Origin: DATCSE01 sp036568605
GTDB lineage: Bacteria; Pseudomonadota; Gammaproteobacteria; Burkholderiales; Burkholderiaceae_C
NCBI GenBank assembly: GCA_036568605.1
Contig: DATCSE010000455.1
Coordinates: forward strand, 1-14,552
Direction: 5' to 3'
Length of the DNA stretch: 14,552 bases
Shown here piece after piece: positions 7,948-14,197 of this stretch. Position numbers and translations under genes: made by a program. Under the pieces are notes generated by a model. It saw nothing but the letters and a program-made list of their open reading frames with translations, searched no databases and was not told the origin of the DNA. Each line of letters begins with the position of its first letter. Within the stretch, counting starts at the first letter, position 1.

Positions 7948-8488
7948 GACCCCCACCACCGAAACCATCACCCTGGCCGGCGGCTGCTTCTGGTGCATCG
8001 AAGCGGTCTACGAGCGCGTGCAGGGCGTCACCGCCGTCGAGTCGGGCTACAGCAACGGGCAGGTCGCGAACCCGAGCTACGAGCAGGTCTGCAGCGGCAA
8101 CACGGGGCACGCCGAGGTCGTGCGCGTCAGCTTCGACCCGGGTCGGATCACACTGCGCGAGGTGCTCGAGATCTTTTTCGTCGTGCACGACCCCACCACG
8201 CTGAACCGGCAGGGCAACGACGTCGGCACGCAGTACCGCTCGGGCATCTACTTCCACAACGCCGAGCAGGAGGCGACCGCGCGCGAGGTGCTGGCCGAGG
8301 TCGATGCGCTGCACAAGGGCCGCGTCGTCACCGAGCTGCTGCCCGAGGCAAACTATTGGCGCGCCGAGGACTATCACCAGCACTACTTCGCGAACCACCC
8401 GAACCAGGGCTACTGCGCGTTCGTCGTCGCGCCCAAGGTGGAGAAGTTCAAGAAGACTTTCGCGAGCAAAGTCCGCGAGGCGGCCTGA
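7946..8488 (+). CDS. msrA: Peptide-methionine (S)-S-oxide reductase MsrA
   Basis: 180 residues, ATG at 7946 with Shine-Dalgarno CGGAG at 7936-7940. Reduces methionine-S-sulfoxide in oxidised proteins and free methionine, using thioredoxin. GGCFWCIEA (12-20) is the MsrA active-site motif, with catalytic Cys14 and a neighbouring Cys17. GYSNGQ (35-40), SGNTGHAEVV (50-59) and the DVGTQYRSGIYF block (92-103) complete the substrate pocket. Cys157 in NQGYC is the likely resolving cysteine, and Cys49 is a further candidate. The length fits stand-alone MsrA, with no fused MsrB domain. Divergent from gcdH with about 50 bp between. A single-gene unit, probably oxidative-stress related, with no regulator beside it. 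Confidence 0.97.
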   Translation: MTPTTETITLAGGCFWCIEAVYERVQGVTAVESGYSNGQVANPSYEQVCSGNTGHAEVVRVSFDPGRITLREVLEIFFVVHDPTTLNRQGNDVGTQYRSGIYFHNAEQEATAREVLAEVDALHKGRVVTELLPEANYWRAEDYHQHYFANHPNQGYCAFVVAPKVEKFKKTFASKVREAA

Positions 8489-8559
8489 CGCAGCGATGCG
8501 ATCGCTCCGGTTCGACGCCAATTCCCTACAACCGCTGCCTCCAATCGGAACGATCTGTC

Positions 8560-8587
8560 GTTACACCGCGATATCAGCGGATACACT
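8560..8587 (+). promoter_or_regulatory. Possible promoter of the PAS-REC gene with palindrome in spacer
   Basis: The 168-bp gap 8489-8656 holds no gene. GTTACA (8560-8565) and TACACT (8582-8587) match sigma-70 -35 and -10 boxes at four of six positions each, with a 16-bp spacer. The spacer begins with a near-palindrome, CCGC-GATATC-A-GCGG (8566-8580), which could be an operator. The evidence is only pattern-based. Confidence 0.3.
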
Positions 8588-8656
8588 GCGGCCACAAACG
8601 CTGCGCCGAGCCGGAATCGTTCGATACTGGCCGAGCACGGCTCCGGGGTGGCTTGC

Positions 8657-9373
8657 ATGGACGATGATCTGTGGCTGGCGGCTCCGTGCGCGGCCATCAA
8701 ACTGTGGAACGACGATGCCGGCCTGCATTGGCGGGCGAATCCCGCTGCGCTCGAATGGGCGAAGACCAGCGGCCTGCGTGAGGCCGATTGGCGCAGCGTG
8801 ACGCAGCAGCTGCGTGCCGCACAGCGGCCGGCCGAAGCGGCCAGCGGTGTGCTCGCCGCGCCGCCAGTGCAGTGGAACTCGGTGGCGCTGGGCACCGGCT
8901 GGCTGTTGTGGCTGCAGCCGCGCGACGCGCAGCGACCCGGCGTGCCGCACCAGCAGGCCGAGGCGGCCGAGAACGCGGTGTCGCCGCAGCGCCTGTCGAT
9001 GCTGTACATCGAAGACAACCCGGTCAACGTGACGCTCGTGAAGGAGCTGGTCGCGATGCGGCCCGACGTCGAGCTCGCCTGCAGCGTCGACGGCGTATCC
9101 GGCGTCGCGCGTGCGCTGGCCGACCGGCCCGACGTCGTGCTGATCGACATGCAGCTCCCTGACATCGACGGCTACGAGGTGCTGAAGCGGCTGCGCGCCG
9201 AGCCGCGCACCGCACGCAGCATGCTGATCGCGCTGTCGGCCAACGCGATGAGCGAGGACATCGCGGACGCCGAGGCGGCCGGCTTCGACGATTACTGGAC
9301 CAAGCCGATCGACTTCCGGCGCTTCCTCGCGCGGCTCGACTCGCTGGTCGCGGCGAAATCGATGGCGCGCTGA
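8657..9373 (+). CDS. PAS-like N-terminus plus receiver domain; kinase-less hybrid regulator
   Basis: 238 residues from the ATG at 8657; a GTG at 8648 would add three. Residues 115-232 form a complete phospho-receiver: acidic pair Glu119-Asp120 in YIEDNPVN, phosphoacceptor Asp164 in LIDMQLPDIDGYE, switch Ser194 in IALSANAM, and Lys216 in YWTKPID. EDNPVN and the ALSANAM...YWTKPID ending are typical of receivers at the C-terminus of hybrid histidine kinases. Residues about 10-88 (KLWNDDAGLHWRANPAALEW, then GTGWLLWLQP) look like the first PAS-type domain of such kinases. There is no HisKA or HATPase segment, only a short linker (89-112), and no DNA-binding or enzymatic output domain. It is probably a single-domain-type response element fed by a kinase elsewhere. 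Convergent with pdxH, 13 bp away. The PAS call is tentative; REC is firm. Confidence 0.85.
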   Translation: MDDDLWLAAPCAAIKLWNDDAGLHWRANPAALEWAKTSGLREADWRSVTQQLRAAQRPAEAASGVLAAPPVQWNSVALGTGWLLWLQPRDAQRPGVPHQQAEAAENAVSPQRLSMLYIEDNPVNVTLVKELVAMRPDVELACSVDGVSGVARALADRPDVVLIDMQLPDIDGYEVLKRLRAEPRTARSMLIALSANAMSEDIADAEAAGFDDYWTKPIDFRRFLARLDSLVAAKSMAR

Positions 9374-9386
9374 CGCCGCCGCAGCG

Positions 9387-10028
9387 TCACGGCGCGAGCC
9401 GCTCGCGCAGCCAGCCGCCGGCAGCGTCCGCCCGCCGATAGCGCAGCCGGTCGTGCAGCCGCGACTTGCGGCCCTGCCAGAACTCCCAGGCTTCGGGTGA
9501 GAGCCGATAGCCGCCCCAATGCGGCGGGCGCGGCGGTTTCAATAGGAACTGCGCGCCATACTTGGCTGCGTTGCCGACCAGCACCGCGCGCGACGTGATC
9601 ACCTGGCTTTGCGGCGAGGCCCAGGCGCCGATCCGCGAATCGAGCGGCCGCGAATCGAAATACGCGTCCGACTCCTCGGCCGATGTCTTCGTGACCGTGC
9701 CTTCGATGCGCACGACCCGCTCGAGCTCGACCCAATGGAACTGCAGCGCCGCGTATGGATGCACCGCCAGCTCGCGGCCCTTGCGGCTCTCGTAGTTCGT
9801 GTACCAGACGATGCCGCGCGCGTCGAAGCCCTTGATCAGCACGACCCGGGTCGACGGCCGGCCGTCGGCGCCGACGGTCGCGAGCGTCATCGCGTTCGGT
9901 TCGGGCAGCTGCGCGTCCAGCGCCTGCTCCAGCCAAAGCCTGAACTGCTCCAGCGGGTCCGCGTGCGAGGCTGCTTCGTCGAGCTCGGCACGCTCGTAGC
10001 TCTTGCGCAAGTTGGCGATGTCGTCCAT
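9387..10028 (-). CDS. pdxH: Pyridoxamine/pyridoxine 5'-phosphate oxidase
   Basis: 213 residues from the ATG at 10028-10026. FMN enzyme of the cytoplasm that oxidises pyridoxine- or pyridoxamine-5'-phosphate to pyridoxal 5'-phosphate, the last step of de novo vitamin B6 synthesis and of salvage. PNAMTLATV (44-52) and RVVLIKG (61-67) form the FMN site. WYTNYESRKG (75-84) and FHWVELERVVRIEG (97-110) are core family blocks. The C-terminal signature EFWQGRKSRLHDR (182-194) is intact and carries the Arg/His that bind the substrate phosphate. The length matches E. coli PdxH (218). The frame stays open upstream to a TTG at 10052, but the ATG gives the normal family start. No Shine-Dalgarno precedes the ATG; a TATACT box lies just upstream (separate entry). 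Stands alone, between the receiver gene and the nucleotidyltransferase gene. Confidence 0.96.
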   Translation of the reverse strand: MDDIANLRKSYERAELDEAASHADPLEQFRLWLEQALDAQLPEPNAMTLATVGADGRPSTRVVLIKGFDARGIVWYTNYESRKGRELAVHPYAALQFHWVELERVVRIEGTVTKTSAEESDAYFDSRPLDSRIGAWASPQSQVITSRAVLVGNAAKYGAQFLLKPPRPPHWGGYRLSPEAWEFWQGRKSRLHDRLRYRRADAAGGWLRERLAP

Positions 10029-10034
10029 CAAGGA

Positions 10035-10040
10035 AGTATA
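10035..10040 (-). promoter_or_regulatory. Possible -10 element almost abutting the pdxH start codon
   Basis: Reads TATACT on the minus strand, five of six to the -10 consensus, ending 6 nt before the pdxH ATG. A transcript started from it would begin at about the A of the ATG, so it would be leaderless. This fits the missing Shine-Dalgarno. No -35 box is seen at 16-18 bp; a TTGACA lies further up, 28 bp from the -10. Confidence 0.3.
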
Positions 10041-10100
10041 GGAAGAGGTCAACGGTGTACTGCATGCGTGTCAAAACGCGGCGACCATTTCGCATCGGAA

Positions 10101-10117
10101 GATTTCCTGCGGAAATC
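10101..10117. promoter_or_regulatory. Perfect 7-bp inverted repeat between pdxH and the nucleotidyltransferase gene
   Basis: GATTTCC (10101-10107), TGC, GGAAATC (10111-10117): a perfect palindrome with a 3-base centre, AT-rich for its surroundings. It lies in the 201-bp gap between divergent genes, 73 bp above pdxH and 113 bp above the other start. A repressor site is possible. The rest of this gap shows no gene. Confidence 0.4.
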
Positions 10118-10229
10118 GCTTACGGGGAAGGCCTTAGGTGAAGAACCCACTACCTGGACCGCGACCCAACTCCCATTCTTGGACTGCAACTTGCTCGTGG
10201 CTCTTTGCCACCATCATCAGGGAGAGGGA

Positions 10230-10862
10230 ATGTCGTCCGGGCCTGCGCTGATCGTGCTCGCAGCGGGTAAGGGATCGCGGTTCGTCGGCGCCGAGCACAA
10301 GCTCGCGCAGCCGCTGGGGCCGTCGACCGTGCTCGGCGCCACGCTGCGTCACGCGATCGAAACCCAGCTCGCGATCGTGGTCGTGACGACCGCGCCGCTG
10401 GCCGAGCTGGCACGCCGCAGCGTCGCGGCGCGCGACGTGGTCGTGCTGCCCGAGGTCGGTTCCGGTCCGGATCGTGCGGCGCTGGGCATGGGGTACTCGA
10501 TCGCCGCCGGCGTCGGCGCGCGCCCCGATGCGCACGGCTGGCTGATCCTGCCCGGCGACATGCCGCTGGTGCGCCCGAGCTCGATGCTCGCGGTCGCGCG
10601 CCAGCTCGAGCAGCATCCGATCGCGTATGCGCAGCACCGCGGTCGCCGCGGCCATCCGGTCGCGTTCTCGGCCGAGCTGTATTCCGAGCTCGCCGCGCTG
10701 AGCGGCGACGAAGGCGCGCGCCGCCTGATCGCGCGTTATCCGGCGGTCGGCGTCGAGCTCGACGATGCGGGCGTGCTGGTCGACGTCGACACGCAAGCCG
10801 ACCTGGATGGGGTGCGCCGGGGCGCTGCCGCGCTGCACACGGCCGGCGTGCCGGCGCGCTGA
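10230..10862 (+). CDS. MobA/MocA-like nucleotidyltransferase
   Basis: 210 residues, ATG at 10230, strong purine-rich Shine-Dalgarno (GGGAGAGGG, 10220-10228). LIVLAAGKGSRF (7-18) is the nucleotide-binding loop of the MobA-like NTP transferase family and Lys24 follows it. LILPGDMPLVRP (105-116) supplies the metal-binding Asp110. GRRGHPVAF (138-146), GDEGARRLI (159-167) and VDVDTQADLD (184-193) match the MocA/MobA-like order. Relatives attach CMP or GMP to molybdopterin to make the cofactor of xanthine-dehydrogenase or DMSO-reductase type enzymes. RGHP followed by GDxGAR favours the MocA (cytidylyl) side. No molybdoenzyme or other cofactor gene is in the window, so the substrate is inferred only from family. 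Convergent with chaC, 22 bp apart. Confidence 0.87.
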   Translation: MSSGPALIVLAAGKGSRFVGAEHKLAQPLGPSTVLGATLRHAIETQLAIVVVTTAPLAELARRSVAARDVVVLPEVGSGPDRAALGMGYSIAAGVGARPDAHGWLILPGDMPLVRPSSMLAVARQLEQHPIAYAQHRGRRGHPVAFSAELYSELAALSGDEGARRLIARYPAVGVELDDAGVLVDVDTQADLDGVRRGAAALHTAGVPAR

Positions 10863-10884
10863 AGCCCGCGGCCCGGACCTCGGT

Positions 10885-11523
10885 TCACGCGGTCAGCGCA
10901 TGCCGCCGCGCGAGCGCGACCAGGCGTTCGATGTCGGCGTCGCGGATGCCGCAGCGGCGCAGCGACTTGGCGGTCTCGAGCAGGTAGTCCAGCGTGCTGC
11001 CGTAGCGCCCGGTCGCATGGCGCAGGATCTCGACCATCTGCAAGTCGGGGATCGCGCCGGTGTGCGCCGGGCTGGAGCGGCTCAGCGTGAACGCCAGCGC
11101 CGTCACCGGGCCGCTGGTGGTGCGGCACTGCAGCCACTTCGGGTCGTACACGCCGGTCGGCATCTCGCGGCGCCACAGGCGCTCGATCTGCTCGGGCACC
11201 TGCGCGCGTTCGATCCGGTACACCATGCCGCGGCAAGAGCCGCCCGAGACCAGCGCGAACACCAGGCCGGGGCACTCCGGCGAGCCGCGGTTGACGCGCG
11301 AGCGCATGCGCAGCGCGCGATGCCAGCCGTGCACGGCCGCTGCCCGCGACTCCGCCGCATCGAATTCGGGCCGCCAGATCAGCGACGCGTAGCCGAACAC
11401 CCAGAGATCGCCGCCGTCCCAGCTGCGCAGCGTCTCCGCCAGCATCGCCTGCGGATCGCGCACGAGCAGGTCGTGGTACTCGACGAGGTGTGCGGCGGCG
11501 TGCGGAGGCGGCGGGGTCGTCAT
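10885..11523 (-). CDS. chaC: Gamma-glutamylcyclotransferase, ChaC type
   Basis: 212 residues, ATG at 11523-11521, preceded by a GTGGGA that may serve as ribosome site. ChaC-family enzymes split glutathione into 5-oxoproline and Cys-Gly in the cytoplasm. WVFGYASLIWRP (41-52) is the signature substrate loop. The family's catalytic Glu is matched by Glu120 in WRREMPTGVYDPKWL. GLVFALVSGGSCRGMVYRI (86-104) and the later HTGAIPD and YGSTLDYLLET blocks are also typical. The N-terminal 40 residues, a Pro/Ala head plus a helix, are longer than the minimal domain, as in many proteobacterial ChaC proteins. Divergent from the OmpA-domain gene with 53 bp between. The old link to ChaA cation transport by name has no support here. 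Confidence 0.92.
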   Translation of the reverse strand: MTTPPPPHAAAHLVEYHDLLVRDPQAMLAETLRSWDGGDLWVFGYASLIWRPEFDAAESRAAAVHGWHRALRMRSRVNRGSPECPGLVFALVSGGSCRGMVYRIERAQVPEQIERLWRREMPTGVYDPKWLQCRTTSGPVTALAFTLSRSSPAHTGAIPDLQMVEILRHATGRYGSTLDYLLETAKSLRRCGIRDADIERLVALARRHALTA

Positions 11524-11533
11524 GATCCCACTC

Positions 11534-11539
11534 TAGAAT
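11534..11539 (+). promoter_or_regulatory. Possible -10 element for the OmpA-domain gene
   Basis: TAGAAT, five of six to the -10 consensus, lies 37 bp upstream of the ATG at 11577, leaving room for a short leader with the AGGGAAG Shine-Dalgarno (11565-11571). The -35 region (about 11511-11516) is poor, so an activator or a weak promoter would be needed. Confidence 0.35.
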
Positions 11540-11576
11540 CGTTCGGGCCCGATGGGTACACGACAGGGAAGAACGA

Positions 11577-12113
11577 ATGAACGACCAAGTCGATGACGCG
11601 CAGAATTTTGCACTGATGGCGGTCGCCGCGGTCGTCGCGATCGTCATTGCCGGCGTGCTCGCGGTGGCGATCTCGGTATTGCGTGGCGGCGCGGCGACAA
11701 AAGCGGCCGTAGCCGGCGCATCGGCCGTCGCGATCAGCAAAGCCTCGGCCTTGACCACGACCACGACCACCGCCGCGGGGACCAGCGTGCCGGAGCTGGG
11801 TGCCGCCGATGGCCGCGTCTACTTCGAGGTCGCGTCCGATGCGCTGCCGGCCGATGCGCAGACCGAGCTCGGCCGCATCGCCGACGCGGCGCGTGCCGAC
11901 CCGGGCAAGGTCGTGCTCATTTCCGGTTTCCACGATGAGAGCGGCGACGCGGCGAAGAACGCCGAGCTCGCGAAGAACCGCGCGTTCGCGGTGCGTCACG
12001 CACTCGAAGCGGACGGTGTGCCGCGCGAGCGCCTCGTGATGGACAAGCCGCGCGTCACGCTGGGCGGCGGCGATGCGCGCGAGGCGCGGCGGGTCGAGAT
12101 GCGGCTGCGCTGA
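11577..12113 (+). CDS. Small membrane-anchored OmpA-domain protein
   Basis: 178 residues, ATG at 11577 with Shine-Dalgarno AGGGAAG. A single hydrophobic segment (11-34) with no signal-peptidase or lipobox site suggests an inner-membrane anchor. A low-complexity Ala/Thr linker follows (38-70, with six Thr in a row at 60-65). Residues 80-178 form an OmpA C-terminal domain: VYFEVASDALPADAQTELGR, then ISGFHDESGD, LAKNRAFAVRHAL and RRVEMRL. Asp120 and Arg135 occupy the positions that in OmpA bind the diaminopimelate of peptidoglycan, so cell-wall binding is likely. The overall plan is like small MotB-like or YiaD-like anchors, but the protein lacks the MotB proton-channel motif and any MotA partner. 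It is followed by an intrinsic terminator and so probably forms a single-gene unit. Precise role unknown. Confidence 0.88.
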   Translation: MNDQVDDAQNFALMAVAAVVAIVIAGVLAVAISVLRGGAATKAAVAGASAVAISKASALTTTTTTAAGTSVPELGAADGRVYFEVASDALPADAQTELGRIADAARADPGKVVLISGFHDESGDAAKNAELAKNRAFAVRHALEADGVPRERLVMDKPRVTLGGGDAREARRVEMRLR

Positions 12114-12141
12114 GCCGGCAGCCTACACGTGCCGAGCCGAG

Positions 12142-12168
12142 ACGGCCTGCGCACGACGGGCCGTTTTT
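12142..12168 (+). terminator. Rho-independent terminator after the OmpA-domain gene
   Basis: ACGGCC (12142-12147) pairs with GGCCGT (12159-12164) around an 11-base loop and is followed at once by a run of T (12164-12168). It lies 29 bp past the stop at 12113 and separates this unit from the edd promoter. Confidence 0.75.
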
Positions 12169-12240
12169 CGTTGCGCCTGCGAGTGAACTCGGCCCGGTCC
12201 TGCCGACCGAACGCGACGGCGCCACCGCGCTCAGGTTGAT

Positions 12241-12269
12241 TTGACGATGTAACCGGGTTACCTAATAAT
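12241..12269 (+). promoter_or_regulatory. edd-eda promoter (sigma-70 type)
   Basis: TTGACG (12241-12246, five of six) and AATAAT (12264-12269, five of six) stand 17 bp apart, the best sigma-70 match I found in the window. Transcription would start near 12276, giving a leader of about 55 bases to the edd ATG at 12331, with Shine-Dalgarno GAAGGGA at 12316-12322. Confidence 0.7.
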
Positions 12270-12288
12270 CGGAGGCGGAGTTACATCG
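12245..12288. promoter_or_regulatory. Operator with three GTAAC/GTTAC half-sites over the edd promoter
   Basis: GTAACC-G-GGTTAC (12249-12261) is a perfect palindrome lying inside the -35/-10 spacer. A third half-site at 12280-12288 (GTTACATCG) is the exact reverse complement of CGATGTAAC at 12245-12253 and falls at or just past the expected start of transcription. A repressor bound here would block RNA polymerase. The half-sites resemble those of LacI-family sugar-acid regulators such as GntR (ATGTTACC-type) and do not look like HexR sites. The regulator gene is not in the window, so the factor is inference. Confidence 0.6.
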
Positions 12289-12330
12289 CCCATCCGCCCT
12301 GCGCCACTGCCATCCGAAGGGACTGCCGCC

Positions 12331-14178
12331 ATGCCTGCATTGAATCCCGAAGTCGCCCGCATCACCGAGCGCATCCGCGAGCGCAGCCGCGCCACGCGCA
12401 GCGCCTACCTCGCGCGCGTCGCGGCAGCGACGACCCGTCCGCGCGGCGCCGACCGCATGGGCTGCGCGAACGTCGCGCATGCGTTCGCCGGGCTGCCGTC
12501 GAACGACAAGCTGCGCATCGTCGCCGAGCGCGCACCGAACATCGCGATCGTCAGCGCCTACAACGACATGCTGTCGGCGCATCAGCCGTACGAGACTTAC
12601 CCGGCGACGATCCGCGACGAGGCGCACCGCCTGGGCGCGACCGCGCAGTTCGCCGGCGGCGTGCCGGCGATGTGCGACGGCGTCACCCAAGGCCTGCCCG
12701 GCATGGAGCTGAGCCTGTTCTCGCGCGACACGATCGCGCTGGGCACCGCGGTCGCGCTGACCCACGACGTGTTCGACGGCGCGCTGCTGCTGGGCATCTG
12801 CGACAAGATCGTGCCGGGCCTGTTGATCGGCGCGCTGCACTTTGGCCATCTGCCGTGCGTGTTCGTGCCGGGCGGGCCGATGTCCAGCGGCTTGTCCAAC
12901 ACCGAGAAATCGAAGGTGCGCGAGCAGCATGCGCAAGGGCTGGTCGGGCGCACCGAACTGCTCGAGGCCGAGTCGGCCGCTTACCACGGGGCCGGCACCT
13001 GCACGTTCTACGGCACCGCGAACAGCAACCAGATGCTGCTCGAAGCGATGGGTCTGCATGTGCCGGGCGCCGCGTTCGTGCACCCGCATGCGCCGCTGCG
13101 CGAGGCGTTGACGCGCGATGCGGTGCGCCGCGTGCTGGCGATGACGCAGGCACGCGCCGCGGCGAACGGCGGCGAGGGCCGCTTCACGCCGATCGGTCAG
13201 CTGGTCGACGAGCGGTCCATCGTCAATGCGATGGTCGCGCTGCTGGCGACCGGCGGTTCGACCAATCACCTGATCCACTGGGTGGCGGTGGCGCGCTCCG
13301 CCGGCATCCAGATCGACTGGACCGACTTCGCCGAGCTGTCGCACGTGACGCCGCTGCTCGCGCGCGTGTACCCGAATGGCGTGGCCGACGTGAACCAGTT
13401 CCAGGCGGCCGGTGGCCCGGGCTTCGTGATCCGCGAACTCCTCGATGCCGGCGTGATGCATGCCGACGTGCAGACCGTCTCGGCCGGCGGCCTGCGCGAC
13501 TACACGGCCGTGCCGACGCAATCCGACGGCACGTTGCGCTGGAGTGCGCTGCCCGAGGCGAGCGGCGACACGTCCGTCGTGCGCCGCGCGGACGACCCGT
13601 TCAGCGAAGAGGGCGGGCTGAAGCTGCTGACCGGCAACCTCGGGCGTGCGGTGATCAAGGTCTCGGCGGTGCCTGCCGATCGGCACGTGATCGAAGCGCC
13701 GGCGATCGTGTTCGATTCGCAGGAGGCGCTGCTCGCGGCGTTCAAGGCCGGCCAGCTCGAGCGCGACTTCGTCGCGGTCGTGCGCTTCCAGGGGCCGCGC
13801 GCGAACGGCATGCCCGAGCTGCACAAGCTGACGCCGCCGCTGGGTGTGCTGCAGAGCCGCGGCTTCAAGGTCGCGCTGGTGACCGACGGGCGCATGAGCG
13901 GCGCGTCCGGCAAGGTGCCGGCGGCGATCCACGTCAGCCCCGAAGTGCTGGCCGGCGGGCCGCTCGCGAGGGTGCGCGACGGCGATGTCATCCGGCTCGA
14001 TGCGACCGCCGGTACGCTGACGGCCATCGTCTCCGCCGACGAATGGGCGCAGCGCCCGCTGGCCGAGATCGCCGAGGCGCAGGCCGATGCCAACGGCCAT
14101 GGTCTGGGCCGCGAGCTGTTCGCCGGCATGCGCCGCAACGTGCTGAGCGCCGAGCAGGGCGCCTGCACTTGGCTCTGA
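12331..14178 (+). CDS. edd: Phosphogluconate dehydratase (Entner-Doudoroff pathway)
   Basis: 615 residues, ATG at 12331 with Shine-Dalgarno GAAGGGA. Dehydrates 6-phosphogluconate to 2-keto-3-deoxy-6-phosphogluconate in the cytoplasm. It is a full-length IlvD/Edd-family Fe-S dehydratase (E. coli Edd has 603). Likely cluster ligands are Cys115 (VPAMCDGVTQG), Cys157 (GICDKIVPG, family signature 1) and Cys224 (GAGTCTFYGTANSNQ). LATGGSTNHLIHWVA and ADVNQFQAAGGPGFVIREL are Edd blocks that set it apart from dihydroxyacid dehydratase. SGKVPAAIHVSPE is signature 2. The C-terminus LGRELFAGMRRNVLSAEQGA is normal for Edd, which shows that copy 1 of the 57-bp repeat is the native one. Followed after 19 bp by eda in the same direction, so the two are surely co-transcribed. 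Confidence 0.97.
   Translation: MPALNPEVARITERIRERSRATRSAYLARVAAATTRPRGADRMGCANVAHAFAGLPSNDKLRIVAERAPNIAIVSAYNDMLSAHQPYETYPATIRDEAHRLGATAQFAGGVPAMCDGVTQGLPGMELSLFSRDTIALGTAVALTHDVFDGALLLGICDKIVPGLLIGALHFGHLPCVFVPGGPMSSGLSNTEKSKVREQHAQGLVGRTELLEAESAAYHGAGTCTFYGTANSNQMLLEAMGLHVPGAAFVHPHAPLREALTRDAVRRVLAMTQARAAANGGEGRFTPIGQLVDERSIVNAMVALLATGGSTNHLIHWVAVARSAGIQIDWTDFAELSHVTPLLARVYPNGVADVNQFQAAGGPGFVIRELLDAGVMHADVQTVSAGGLRDYTAVPTQSDGTLRWSALPEASGDTSVVRRADDPFSEEGGLKLLTGNLGRAVIKVSAVPADRHVIEAPAIVFDSQEALLAAFKAGQLERDFVAVVRFQGPRANGMPELHKLTPPLGVLQSRGFKVALVTDGRMSGASGKVPAAIHVSPEVLAGGPLARVRDGDVIRLDATAGTLTAIVSADEWAQRPLAEIAEAQADANGHGLGRELFAGMRRNVLSAEQGACTWL
14108..14164. repeat. 57-bp perfect direct repeat, copy 1 (native edd 3' end)
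   Basis: Identical base for base to 14496-14552, offset 388. The base before each copy differs (G at 14107, T at 14495), so the left border is sharp; the right border is unknown because the window ends. In this copy the sequence encodes the conserved Edd C-terminus, so it is the original. Confidence 0.98.
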
Positions 14179-14197
14179 ACGATCTGGAGAACCCGCG

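Noticed and set aside
6594..7949. 451-codon plus-strand frame opposite gcdH
   Set aside because: Antisense shadow rich in His/Arg/Gln; GcdH on the minus strand is complete with its catalytic Glu.
9292..10095. 267-codon minus-strand frame overlapping pdxH
   Set aside because: Shifted frame of pdxH; the PdxH frame contains all family signatures and this one does not.
12262..14100. 612-codon minus-strand open frame opposite edd
   Set aside because: Mirror frame of a highly conserved dehydratase gene; composition is Arg/His/Ala-rich with no recognisable domain.
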